Below, piece after piece: positions 1 through 8,270 of a DNA stretch of 24,740 nt (within the stretch, counting starts at the first letter, position 1; the number at the start of each line of letters is the position of its first letter). Source of the DNA: Myxococcota bacterium (GTDB taxonomy: Bacteria; Myxococcota_A; UBA9160; PR03); the NCBI GenBank assembly GCA_030066475.1, contig JASJBO010000082.1, positions 1-24,740 on the forward strand, in the 5' to 3' direction. A model generated the notes under the pieces. The model was not told the DNA's origin and did not search any database. It worked only from the letters and a program-made list of their open reading frames with translations. Made by a program: the position numbers and the translations under genes.

Positions 1-2415
1 GGGGTAGGGGATGCCCCACCAGCGGCACCAGTCGATGCAGGGGTAGCCGACGTAGAGGTAGAGGCCGCCCTTGGGACCCTCGAGGGTGTTGGTGATGTCC
101 TCGACGACGGTTCCCGAGAGCAGGGACCCCTCGAGCTTCAAGCGCTGCACCTCGGCCTTGGCGAAGAAGGTGTCCTCGATCAGGGTGGCCTCGCCCTCGA
201 TCCCCACCGCAAAGGCCTTGCTCGATCCGACGCCCGCGTTGGCGAGCATGCCGACGTCGAAGTAGGGACCCGTGTGGGCCTGGAACTCGGTCTCGTTGCC
301 GAAGTCCTCGTCGCAGACCGGTACGCCCGCCTCGACGAGGAAGCCGAGCTGCCCGGACGCGCCGATGGAGGCCGTGAGGGGAACGACGCCGACCACGAAG
401 TCAGCCGTCGCCTCCTTCGACTTCTCCACGCTCCAGTCGAGCTTCCACTTCAGGATCTCGCCGAGCGCGTCGAGGTCGGGGCGGACCGCGATGCCGTCGC
501 AGGCGTCGCGGTCGAGCAGGGGCTGGGAGAGGAGCACGATGCCGCCGCTGCCGTCCGGGTTGGTGGCGAACTTCAGGTCCGCGGAGAAGCCCAGGTCGAG
601 GTCGCCCGGGTAGGGGTCGCCCGGGTAGGCCGCGCCGCCCGCCTCGAAGGAGAGGAAGTGGAAGTCCAGCCCGAACAGCGAGACCGGCACGCCGGCGTCG
701 GTGTGGGCGGCGGCGCCGTCCTCGTCGAGGGCCGCCCAGCCGTTGGCCTCGAGGCCCGCCGAGACGAGCGCGGAGTGGAAGCCCGTCTCGAAGTCGGCCT
801 CGAAGTGCACCGGCAGGGACTCCTCGGGCGGCGGCACGAAGAGGGGCGAGATGATGGTGACGTCCCGCAGCAGGTCGTCCGGAATCGCGACGGCGGGCGG
901 GGTCCAGTCGCGGGGGATCGGGTTGCCGTCCGTCGGGTGGTCGTAGGCGGTGACCTGCACGTTCAGCTCGGCGGCCTCGGCCTCGGAGAGCAGCGCGAAG
1001 GCGATCCGGCGGGCGACACAGACGGGGTCCGGAGCGGTCGGGTGGCCCGGACAGAAGGGGGCCTCCTCGCCGGCGAGCTCGAGCAGAGCTTCGTTCAAGG
1101 CAATGGCGACCGCGGACTCGTCGAGCGGAATCCGCAGGTCGAGCTGCACGGAGGTCGCGATGCCCGGCTCGAGGCCGGGGAGGCGCAGCTGCTTGGTGAA
1201 CACGCCCGCGGGCTCGTCGGGCTGCGGTTCCAGGTTCGTCTGCCAGAACTCCAGCTCGATGGGGCGCTCGAGCCGGGGATGGTCGAAGGTCGCCTCGAGC
1301 CCCACGCTGGGGACGGGCGGGCCGGAGGCCATGAGGATCGCGGTGACGCCGACGGTCGAGTTGGCGAGGTTGTCGATCAGCTCCTCGGGCAGGTCGAAGC
1401 TCGCCGGTGGGGCGCTCGCGTCGTCGCAGGGGTCCGGGGGCTCGGGGTCCTGGTTGGGCAGGGGCAGCAGGTTCGTGGGGAGCTCGACGCCCGAGAAGTC
1501 CAGGACCAGCTCCTGGACGCCGACGACCGAGTTGCCCTGATACTGGCTCGAGACCGTGACCAGCGCGGCCTGGGCCTCGGTCGCGATGTTGTCGCTCTCG
1601 TTCGTCTCGACGATCTCCTTGCCGGGGTCGACGACCGGGAACAGGTAGTACTCGCCCGGCGGGATCGGGTCGCCCTCGAGGTCGAGGCCGGGCACCTGGA
1701 CCAGCACCTCGTAGTCGTTCGATCCGGCCATCACGGTGTCGATGGAGGCCGCGCCGAGGATGTACTGGGTGACCGCGTCGGAGCCTCCCTCCTGCGCTGC
1801 GTCGTATTCGCCCCTGTCGACGAGGAAGAACTCGACCGCGACGTCCCGGGTCTCCTCACTGGCCGTGACCCCGATGCGAATCTTGACGACGTGGCCGAGC
1901 TGTATGTTCGAGTCGACGGGCAGGCCGACGGCGCCGGAAGGGCCGTCGCGCAGCGCGAGGTTGTTCGTCACCATCGGACTCGCGGCGGCACAGCGCTGCT
2001 GAATCCCCGGCGAGAGCTCGTTCAGGGCGCGGATCACGATGGCGCCGTCGAGGCCCGAGCAGCCTTCGGTGCCGCCGACGTCGCACTTGTCGAAGCCGGG
2101 GAGAGCGACGCTGGCCAGCCAGGGATCGAGGCTGAGGGCCGCCTGCTTGATCGCGACCGCGTCCTCCTCGGTCACGAAGCCGTCATCGTTGGCGTCCCCG
2201 CACTGGCAGGCGTCCCCGACGCCGTCGGGCTGCGAGCTCGCGCCGAGGCCGCCCGAATCGCTCTGGTCGTCCCACGTGTAGGGGCACTTGTCTTCGCTGT
2301 CCTCGACCCCGTCGCCGTCGCTGTCGGAGAGCGCCTGGGCGCCCAGGCAGAGGGCCTGGGCGACCAGCAGGAGCAGGGCGAGCTGGCCGAAGCGGCTCCA
2401 CATCCGCGTCGTCAT
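1..2415 (-). CDS. Secreted calcium-binding/dockerin-like surface protein with CARDB-like domain (partial, C-terminus off window)
   Basis: 805 residues are visible and the frame is still open at the left edge. The start at 2415 follows GGAG with a 6-base gap; an in-frame ATG at 2427 is a weaker option. The first ~28 residues form a signal peptide (hydrophobic LALLLLVAQALCLGAQA). A thrombospondin type 3 calcium motif follows (DSDGDGVEDSEDKCP, about residues 31-45), then two dockerin-like EF-hand segments, the first containing GDANDDGFVTEEDA and the second CSGLDGAIVIRALNEL. Next is a CARDB-like beta domain, about residues 150-285, ending in the typical ETNESDNIA. The remaining ~500 residues are beta-rich and I do not recognise them. 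It is probably an extracellular adhesive or structural protein. Two neighbours carry PEP-CTERM anchors, so this one may too, but its C-terminus is not in the window. Confidence 0.8.
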   Translation of the reverse strand, partial: MTTRMWSRFGQLALLLLVAQALCLGAQALSDSDGDGVEDSEDKCPYTWDDQSDSGGLGASSQPDGVGDACQCGDANDDGFVTEEDAVAIKQAALSLDPWLASVALPGFDKCDVGGTEGCSGLDGAIVIRALNELSPGIQQRCAAASPMVTNNLALRDGPSGAVGLPVDSNIQLGHVVKIRIGVTASEETRDVAVEFFLVDRGEYDAAQEGGSDAVTQYILGAASIDTVMAGSNDYEVLVQVPGLDLEGDPIPPGEYYLFPVVDPGKEIVETNESDNIATEAQAALVTVSSQYQGNSVVGVQELVLDFSGVELPTNLLPLPNQDPEPPDPCDDASAPPASFDLPEELIDNLANSTVGVTAILMASGPPVPSVGLEATFDHPRLERPIELEFWQTNLEPQPDEPAGVFTKQLRLPGLEPGIATSVQLDLRIPLDESAVAIALNEALLELAGEEAPFCPGHPTAPDPVCVARRIAFALLSEAEAAELNVQVTAYDHPTDGNPIPRDWTPPAVAIPDDLLRDVTIISPLFVPPPEESLPVHFEADFETGFHSALVSAGLEANGWAALDEDGAAAHTDAGVPVSLFGLDFHFLSFEAGGAAYPGDPYPGDLDLGFSADLKFATNPDGSGGIVLLSQPLLDRDACDGIAVRPDLDALGEILKWKLDWSVEKSKEATADFVVGVVPLTASIGASGQLGFLVEAGVPVCDEDFGNETEFQAHTGPYFDVGMLANAGVGSSKAFAVGIEGEATLIEDTFFAKAEVQRLKLEGSLLSGTVVEDITNTLEGPKGGLYLYVGYPCIDWCRWWGIPYP

Positions 2416-2494
2416 ATGCCACTCCATGCCTTCGAGAAAGCCGCTGCTCCGGGGTGTGCAATCGCCGTACCGCGGATGCAGGCGGCTGGAAGTG

Positions 2495-2507
2495 GCTGAC
2501 CATGCGG
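2495..2507. promoter_or_regulatory. Candidate regulatory element GCTGACCATGCGG between divergent genes
   Basis: The 9-mer GCTGACCAT followed by NCGG lies 80 bases upstream of the minus-strand surface-protein start (2415) and about 160 bases upstream of the RCC1 gene. The same 9-mer occurs as a tandem pair upstream of the second PEP-CTERM gene (6968-6989), in the same orientation relative to the minus-strand genes. A shared regulator site is inferred. The rest of 2416-2666 shows no gene. Confidence 0.35.
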
Positions 2508-2666
2508 CGCCGGGGCACTTCGTCCCGGTGCGGAGCGAGTGTCCCAGTTCGCCGCACTCGGTGGTGTCCAGGTGTCGTCTGGCCGACGGCGGCGATTTCA
2601 CGCCGCTGCGTGTGGGAACGGTCGCTTGCGCGATCCCGATCCCGGAGAACCCCGTCGGCACGGTTG

Positions 2667-5651
2667 ATGCTTCGAGTTCGGGCACTCATGCGTTGCTCGG
2701 TCTCGCCTGCCGTCGTCACCGTCGCGAGGATCGCGGCGTTGCTGGCGGGGATGCTGCTCGCCGGCCTGGCCAGCGCCGACGGTCCCGTCCTCGGCTGGGG
2801 CGCGAACGGCTCCGGTCAGATCGAGATCCCCGCGCAGGTCGACGGGAGCAGGTCGAGCGCCAGCGCGGTGGCGGTCGGCTTCCGCTTCAGCTGCGCGATC
2901 CGGTCGGAGAGCGGTGCCGTGGTCTGCTGGGGCGACGACGAGTTCGGCCAGTCGACTCCGCCGCCGGAGGTCGACGGAACCCGCGGTACGGCGACCGCCG
3001 TGGCGGCGGGCTACTTCCACGCCTGCGCGATCCGCGCGGACGACGGCGGTGTGGTGTGCTGGGGCTACGACTTCCAGGGCGAGACCCGTCCCCCGGCCGC
3101 GGTGAACGGGTCGCTCGGCGGTGCGGTCGCGATCTCGATGGGCGACGGCTACGGCTGCGCGATCCGTTCGGACAACGGCGGCGTGCTGTGCTGGGGGCCG
3201 ACCCTCGAGCGGGTGCCGGCTTCGGTGAGGGGCACGACGCCGGGGGCGACCGCCAGCGCGATCGCGGCAGGCCGGCGTCACACCTGCGCGATCCGAGGAA
3301 CCACGGGCGACGGGCCAGTGGTGTGCTGGGGACGGGACGCCGACGGCCAGGCGACACCGCCCGACTCGGTGAACGGGAGTACGCCGAACGCGACCGCGGC
3401 GGCGATCGCGGCCTGGGACGACCATAGCTGCGCGGTTCGCGCCATCGACGGCGGGGTGGTGTGCTGGGGGAGCAACGACGGGGACGAGACCCTGCCGCCG
3501 CCTTCGGTCGACGGCTCGACGCCGGCCCGGCGAGCGAGCGCGGTCGTGACCGGGGCACTGCAGAGCTGCGCGCTGCTGGCGGAGAGCGGGGCGGTGGTGT
3601 GCTGGGGCTGGGTGATCCCCGGGCCGCCACCCAGCGTCGACGGGACGGAGGGGAGCGCGACTGCCATCGCGGCGGGTGGCCGCCACGGCTGCGCGATCCA
3701 CGCCGCGGATGGCCGGGTGGTCTGCTGGGGAGACGACCGGCATGGAGAGACCGTGCCGGACCCCGCCGTCGACGGGGTCGACCACCGCGCGAGCGCAATC
3801 GCGGCCGGGTTCGGTCACGGCTGCGCGCTCCAGTCCCAGAGCGGTGCGGTCGTGTGCTGGGGAGACGACGCGGCCGGCCAGGCGACGCCTCCGGCGCGGG
3901 TCGATGGAGCCGACGGTTCAGCGGGCGCGATCGGGGTGGGCGACTACTACAGCTGTGCGATCCGCTCGCAGGACGGCGGCGTGGAGTGCTGGGGTCTCGG
4001 CATCCCGGGCGCGCTGACGCCGCCGCCGACGCTGGACGGCAGCGAGGGCGGCGCGAGTGCCGTCGCGGGCGGGGCGCAGCACGCCTGCGCGATCCGTGCC
4101 GCCACGGGCGTCGTCGAGTGCTGGGGTGCCGACGACCTCGGTCAGCTCGGGGTTCCCTGGCAGCTCGACGGGAGCCCGTCCCGGGCGGCCGCCCTCGCCG
4201 TCGGCAGCAGCTCCTACGGCTGCGCGGTCCGGGCGAGCGACGGGGGCGTCGAGTGCTGGGGCGAGGATCCCCTCCTGAGCGACGTGCTGGCGGTGCCGCC
4301 CTCGGTGGATGGGAGCGAGGGGACGGCCGTCGCGGTCGGCAGCGGCTTCTCCCACAGCTGCGCGATCCGGGCCGAGAACGGCGCGGTCGTCTGCTGGGGC
4401 GACGACAGCGAGGGCCGGGCCACGCCGCCCCCGTCCGTGGACGGCAGCACGTCGCATGCGCGCGCGCGCGCGCTCGCGGTCGGGAACTGGCACAGCTGCG
4501 CGATCCGCGCCCACGACGCTGCGGTGGTGTGCTGGGGCGACGACGACTTCGGCGAGGCGACGCCGCCCGACTCGGTCGACGGGACCGAGGGTGGCGCGCT
4601 CGCGGTCGCGGCCGGGGAGAGCCACAGCTGCGCGATCCGCTCCGAGGACGGGGGCGTGGTGTGCTGGGGCTACGACGAGCAGGGCTGGCTCACGCCACCG
4701 CCCTCGGTCGACGGCCGCGGGGGCAGGGCGATCGCCATCGCGGCCGGTGGGGCCTTCAGCACCTGGTTCGGCGGCGGTCACAGCTGCGCGATCCGGGAGT
4801 CCGACGGCGCCGTGGTGTGCTGGGGCTACGACGAGCACGGCCAGGCGTCGCCGCCGCCCGCGGTGAACGGAGGAGCGGGCGGGGCCTCGGCCATCGCGGC
4901 GACGGGCTGGAACAGCTGTGCGATCCAGGCGGGAACTGGTGCGGTGGTGTGCTGGGGCTACGACGAATCCGGCGTGTGGACTCGGCCGGGGTCGTTGGAC
5001 GGCGTGCGGTCCAGCGCCGGCGCGATCGCGCTGGGCGGTGGCGTCGGCTGCGCGATCCGGTCCGAGAGCCAGGGGATCCTCTGCTGGGGAGATTCCGAGT
5101 CCCCGGCACTGAGCCCGCGCCTCGACGGCCACCCCCACACCGCGAGCGCCGTGACGGCCGGCTTCGCGAACAGCTGCGCGCTGCAGTCCGAGACCGGCGC
5201 CGTCGTCTGCTGGGGCGACGACTCCCTCGGCCGCTCGACCCCGCCGCCCTCCGTCGATGGAAGCGCAGGCACCGCGAGCGCCCTCGCCACGGGCGCCGCC
5301 CACAGCTGTGCGCTCGAGGCCGACGCTGGCGCCGTGGTGTGCTGGGGCGCGAACCACCGTGGCCAGGCGAAGCCGCCCCTCTCGGTCGACGGCACGACCG
5401 GCACCGCTCGCGCCATCGCGGCCGGCGACGGCCACAGCTGCGCGGTCCAGGCCGCCACGGGCGCCGTCGTCTGCTGGGGCGACGACTACAACGAGCAGAC
5501 CGACCCGCCCGAGGCCCTCGACGGTCGCGATGGCTCCGCCTCTGCGCTCGCCGCCGGCGGCACCTTCACCCTCGCCATCCCCGAGCCCAGCGCCGCCACC
5601 CTCGCCGCTGCCGCCCTCGCCACCCTCGCGCTCCTAATCCGCCGCACCTGA
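2667..5651 (+). CDS. Exported RCC1-repeat beta-propeller protein with PEP-CTERM anchor
   Basis: About 994 residues. The start is uncertain: ATG 2667 or the in-frame ATG 2688, neither with a good ribosome site. Both give a signal peptide ending near LAGLASA. The body is an array of RCC1-type repeats of 40-55 residues with the pattern G-x-x-H-S-C-A-I-R...G-x-V-V-C-W-G-x-D-x-x-G-Q-x-T-P-P-x-V-D-G-S. I count 20 complete CA(I/V/L)...CWG units, plus an opening half (GWGANGSGQ) and a closing half (AAGGTFTLAIPEP). That makes 21 blades if the halves pair, as in RCC1 'velcro' closure. Nearly every unit has two cysteines, which suits disulfides in an exported protein. The C-terminus is a textbook PEP-CTERM: PEPS, a ~17-residue Ala/Leu helix, then RRT. 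Exosortase would remove this tail at the inner membrane. Binding target unknown. Confidence 0.85.
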   Translation: MLRVRALMRCSVSPAVVTVARIAALLAGMLLAGLASADGPVLGWGANGSGQIEIPAQVDGSRSSASAVAVGFRFSCAIRSESGAVVCWGDDEFGQSTPPPEVDGTRGTATAVAAGYFHACAIRADDGGVVCWGYDFQGETRPPAAVNGSLGGAVAISMGDGYGCAIRSDNGGVLCWGPTLERVPASVRGTTPGATASAIAAGRRHTCAIRGTTGDGPVVCWGRDADGQATPPDSVNGSTPNATAAAIAAWDDHSCAVRAIDGGVVCWGSNDGDETLPPPSVDGSTPARRASAVVTGALQSCALLAESGAVVCWGWVIPGPPPSVDGTEGSATAIAAGGRHGCAIHAADGRVVCWGDDRHGETVPDPAVDGVDHRASAIAAGFGHGCALQSQSGAVVCWGDDAAGQATPPARVDGADGSAGAIGVGDYYSCAIRSQDGGVECWGLGIPGALTPPPTLDGSEGGASAVAGGAQHACAIRAATGVVECWGADDLGQLGVPWQLDGSPSRAAALAVGSSSYGCAVRASDGGVECWGEDPLLSDVLAVPPSVDGSEGTAVAVGSGFSHSCAIRAENGAVVCWGDDSEGRATPPPSVDGSTSHARARALAVGNWHSCAIRAHDAAVVCWGDDDFGEATPPDSVDGTEGGALAVAAGESHSCAIRSEDGGVVCWGYDEQGWLTPPPSVDGRGGRAIAIAAGGAFSTWFGGGHSCAIRESDGAVVCWGYDEHGQASPPPAVNGGAGGASAIAATGWNSCAIQAGTGAVVCWGYDESGVWTRPGSLDGVRSSAGAIALGGGVGCAIRSESQGILCWGDSESPALSPRLDGHPHTASAVTAGFANSCALQSETGAVVCWGDDSLGRSTPPPSVDGSAGTASALATGAAHSCALEADAGAVVCWGANHRGQAKPPLSVDGTTGTARAIAAGDGHSCAVQAATGAVVCWGDDYNEQTDPPEALDGRDGSASALAAGGTFTLAIPEPSAATLAAAALATLALLIRRT

Positions 5652-6919
5652 ACCGCCCCGAGTCTGCCGGTGGACCGGAGTGTTCCAACTTCGGCGCGCG
5701 CGGCGGTCGTGCTCGAAAGCGGCAAGGTGGCTCGGCGCTTCCGTGAGGCGCGCTTAGAAGCCACTGCGGCGATCGTGGAGCGCGCGGTCGCGAGCGCCAG
5801 CAGGGCGAGCAGGGCCGCGGCCGCCGGGCCGGTGCCGGACGGCTCGGGCAGGACCCAGAGCGAGAGGATGCGGCTCGTGCCGTGCGAATAGGCGGCGGCG
5901 CCGAAGTCGGCGTCGAGGTTCAGCTGAACGTCCTGCACCGGGAACTGGGCGCCGTTCGCGAGGCGGAGCTGCCCGAACATCGTTCCGGAGCCGTTGATTC
6001 CGAACGCCCCACTCGTGACGGTGCTGTCGAATCCGGGCGACTCGTACGTGCCGCGCGTCACCACGCCCTCGGCGTCGATGTCGAGCACGGCCGTCGCCCA
6101 GCTGGGCGCGTTCTCGAAGGCGCCGTCGAAGAACCAGTAGACGTGCCAGCGGCCTTCGCGGTCGCCATCCTCGAACGGCCCACCCCAGCGCACGAAGGTC
6201 GCCGAGGTGGCGTAGCCGCGTCGATCGCTCAGCACGCCGGCGATCACCTGCTTGTTCGGCGTCATCTGGAGCCGGACCTCGGGGAAGTCCGCGACCCCGA
6301 CGGACCCGGAGGCGTCGATCGTGAGCTGGTCGCCCGCCTCGAACTGGCCGCCGGCCTCGCTGCCGAAGCCCGCGACCTGCGTCACGACGCCTGCTTCGCT
6401 CACCTCCAGCAGCAGGTCGTCCCAGCCGGCGTCGTTGAACTCCGCCGCCGAGTCCCAGTGGCTCTTGTACCACCAGCGGCCCTCGAGATCGGCGAGCGCG
6501 AAGCTCCCGCTCCGCTTGACCCACACGTCGATGCCGCGATAGCCGTCGGGATCGGTGTCGACGCCGACGAGCAGCGTGGCCGAGGGGTCGAGCTGGTGGC
6601 CGGTGAACGCATCGGAGCCGCTGGCGTTGAGGATCGATCCGGCGACCGAGCCGGAGCCGTCCACCGTGAGGCTGCCGCCGGTGTGCACGAGTCCGATGCC
6701 GTCTTCGTCGGTCGCGTCGCCGCCCGTCACGTCGCCCGCAGCGTCGATCTGCGTGGTCCCGTAGCCGTACTTGGGGTCGTTGACGTCGGAGTTGCCTCGG
6801 CGCACGGTCGAGCTCCAGCTCCCCGTCAGATCGGCGAGCCCGAACGTCTCCTGAGCGCCGGCCGCCGTCGGCCAGAGCGCGAGACCTGCGAGTGCGAGCA
6901 GCTTGATGCCTCGGGTCAT
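5486..6919 (-). CDS. Exported three-repeat beta protein with PEP-CTERM motif and overlong tail
   Basis: 477 residues from ATG 6919, which has a strong ribosome site (GGAGGA, 6-base gap). The signal peptide is residues 1-22, ending in TAAGA. Three related units of ~110 residues follow, each opening with a DL-x-G-x-W type motif: LADLTGSW (28-35), LADLEGRWW (142-150) and DREGRWHVYW (253-262). Each has a later GxVT and an IDxSGSV-like turn. No named family is recognised. PEP starts at residue 358, followed by a 14-residue Ala/Leu segment and basic residues (SKRASRKRR), as expected of an exosortase substrate. The frame then continues for ~80 low-complexity residues and overlaps the last 166 bases of the convergent RCC1 gene. 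In the neighbouring frame a stop occurs at 5754-5756, so a 1-base indel near 5765-5790 may have extended the protein. Confidence 0.75.
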   Translation of the reverse strand: MTRGIKLLALAGLALWPTAAGAQETFGLADLTGSWSSTVRRGNSDVNDPKYGYGTTQIDAAGDVTGGDATDEDGIGLVHTGGSLTVDGSGSVAGSILNASGSDAFTGHQLDPSATLLVGVDTDPDGYRGIDVWVKRSGSFALADLEGRWWYKSHWDSAAEFNDAGWDDLLLEVSEAGVVTQVAGFGSEAGGQFEAGDQLTIDASGSVGVADFPEVRLQMTPNKQVIAGVLSDRRGYATSATFVRWGGPFEDGDREGRWHVYWFFDGAFENAPSWATAVLDIDAEGVVTRGTYESPGFDSTVTSGAFGINGSGTMFGQLRLANGAQFPVQDVQLNLDADFGAAAYSHGTSRILSLWVLPEPSGTGPAAAALLALLALATARSTIAAVASKRASRKRRATLPLSSTTAARAEVGTLRSTGRLGAVQVRRIRSARVARAAAARVAALGSGMARVKVPPAASAEAEPSRPSRASGGSVCSL

Positions 6920-6967
6920 GGGGCAGTCCTCCGACGGGTAGGAGCGTGAGGGAGGCCGCTGCAGCTG

Positions 6968-6989
6968 TCGCTGACCATTCGCTGACCAT
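6968..6989. repeat. Tandem 11-bp direct repeat TCGCTGACCAT x2, probable operator
   Basis: Two perfect, adjacent copies of TCGCTGACCAT lie 49-70 bases upstream of the PEP-CTERM gene start at 6919. A period of 11 bp places both copies on one face of the helix, typical of side-by-side binding of an activator or repressor. The core 9-mer recurs at 2495-2503. No regulator gene for it is visible in the window. Confidence 0.45.
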
Positions 6990-6990
6990 C

Positions 6991-7009
6991 CGGGGACCAC
7001 GCGTCCCCG
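6991..7009. promoter_or_regulatory. Perfect 7-bp inverted repeat CGGGGAC-N5-GTCCCCG
   Basis: A stem of seven GC-rich pairs with a 5-base loop, starting one base after the tandem 11-bp repeat. It could be a dimeric regulator site or an RNA hairpin in a long leader. There is no T-tract, so a terminator is unlikely. The divergent region 6920-7159 holds no gene that I can support. Confidence 0.3.
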
Positions 7010-7159
7010 TAGGGAAGAGCCACCGCTCGCCGAGCCCAGGCCGTTGGGCGACCTGGCAGTGGTTGCGGGATCTCGTGCTCGTCTATGCTCGCTTTCGCGG
7101 TCGCGAGACAGGACGTCTTTGCAGCGGCTCGGACAGCCGTCGTTGCGGCTCGGACATCG

Positions 7160-7756
7160 ATGAAGATCCATTCCATCGGGCAAGCCATCGACCGCAGCAA
7201 CGACTTCACGCAGGTGGAAGAGGTCGAAAGCGTCGGGTTTCGACTTGCGGCGGGACCGTGCACGGACTGGTTCACCGACCCGAACGGTGCGTATCGGACA
7301 GCGTCGGCTCCGATACTCTGGTTCGAAGGCCCGAAAGGCGACTTCGTGTTCGGCGCGACCGTTCATGTGCGGCTGGTCTCGAGCTTCGACGCCGCTGGAA
7401 TCGTGATGCGGTGCGGTACGGATTGGTGGGCGAAGCTGGCGTACGAACTCTCGCCCCGCGGCGCTCCAACGATCGTATCGGTCGTTTCGAGTCCTGTCTC
7501 CGACGATGCGAATGGCCCCGAGCCGGCCGCTGACTCCGTTCAGCTTCGATTGATGAAGAAGACCGATGCGGTGGCCATGCATTGGCGTGTATCTGCTGAA
7601 CCTTGGAGCCTCTCCCGTTATGCCGCCTTGCCCTCGAGTGCGCCGGTCGAGGTCGGTTTGACGGTTCAATCGCCCACAGGAGAGGGAATCGGTGCTCTGT
7701 TCTCGGGGTGCTTCATGGAAGAGTCGGTACCAGAGGACATACGATCGGGGAGTTGA
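7160..7756 (+). CDS. DUF1349 family protein (concanavalin A-like fold)
   Basis: 198 residues from ATG 7160; the frame is open to 7085, but the family length (~180-200) and the sequence pattern favour the inner start. No strong ribosome site is seen. The family pattern is clear: the early tryptophan/phenylalanine strands (GPCTDWF), FVFGATVHVRL, then AGIVMRCGTDWWAKLAYE (family AGLMVR...WLKAGIE), SVVSSPVSD, and a late VEVGLTVQSPTGEG (family VRVGLMACSPEG). The family is cytoplasmic and of unclear biochemical role; 'regulation of enolase 1' is a label from yeast. Base composition is less GC-biased than its neighbours, with many A/T-ending codons, which may indicate recent acquisition. Confidence 0.75.
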   Translation: MKIHSIGQAIDRSNDFTQVEEVESVGFRLAAGPCTDWFTDPNGAYRTASAPILWFEGPKGDFVFGATVHVRLVSSFDAAGIVMRCGTDWWAKLAYELSPRGAPTIVSVVSSPVSDDANGPEPAADSVQLRLMKKTDAVAMHWRVSAEPWSLSRYAALPSSAPVEVGLTVQSPTGEGIGALFSGCFMEESVPEDIRSGS

Positions 7757-8270
7757 TGGCCGGATGCTGGAAGGGTCGAACGATCCCGGGTCCACAGCTC
7801 CTTGTTCCTGCTGGATGCCCCGGGTCCGAAGGGCGGGTGGTCTCGAACGGACGTCTCAGCATCTCTCCGGCAGCCTCGTACAATGGACCGACCCATCGCT
7901 TGTTACTCGATCGCGGCAGCCGACCGAGTCATGGCGGCTCACCGACGCGTTGGTTCACGATCTTCGGGCGCTGGCGTCACACCTCCACGGCCTGCGCGTC
8001 AGTGCCAGAACGAGCAGCCCGCCGACCGCGATGCCGTCCGCCGCGCGGGGCGGCTCGCGCAGACCGAGCGCTGCTCCCGTCGCGGCGAGCGAGACGAGCA
8101 GTGCCAGCGCGTAGGCGTAGTGCAGCTCGAGCGCGCCGGCGGCTCCGCCGGCCAGGGCGCTCGAGCACGAGCGATGGGCTCGCGCCGTGCAAGCGTGCGA
8201 ATTCCCCCGGCGGCGCGGCCAGGATAGCCCCGCTGGGCGGATCGGCGCGGGCGTCTACACTCCCGCTGCC
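7757..8270. other. 514-base stretch with no convincing gene; possible decayed membrane-protein fragment
   Basis: Several overlapping open frames exist on both strands but none has a ribosome site, family pattern or consistent codon bias. On the minus strand, the frame ending at TGA 7957-7955 is open to about 8252 and encodes two hydrophobic stretches (ELHYAYALALLVSLAATGA and IAVGGLLVLALTRRPW), but it has no ATG, GTG or TTG start. It may be the 3' remnant of a membrane protein or a chance product of GC-rich DNA. The right end holds the promoter of the DUF1295 gene. Confidence 0.3.
8256..8261 (+). promoter_or_regulatory. -10 box TACACT, near-leaderless start of DUF1295 gene
   Basis: TACACT ends 9 bases before the ATG at 8271, so transcription would begin within about 3 bases of the start codon. 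No Shine-Dalgarno sequence precedes the ATG, in line with leaderless translation. No clear -35 box is seen. Confidence 0.4.

Noticed and set aside
274..2499. 741-residue plus-strand frame
   Set aside because: It is the in-register antisense of the minus-strand surface protein, rich in Arg/Gly/Val/Glu with no domain; the opposite strand has signal peptide, TSP3, dockerin-like and CARDB features.
2667..5651. Periodic DNA repeats of ~135-160 bases resembling a repeat array
   Set aside because: The periodicity comes from protein-level RCC1 repeats; there are no conserved direct repeats with unique spacers, so it is not CRISPR.
7049..7063. Possible sigma-54 site TGGCAGTGGTTGC near the PEP-CTERM promoter region
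   Set aside because: The distance between the GG and GC elements is two bases too short for a -24/-12 promoter.
7692..8114. 140-residue plus-strand frame in the 7757-8270 gap
   Set aside because: No ribosome site, no family pattern, and composition shifts midway; overlapping frames are equally open.
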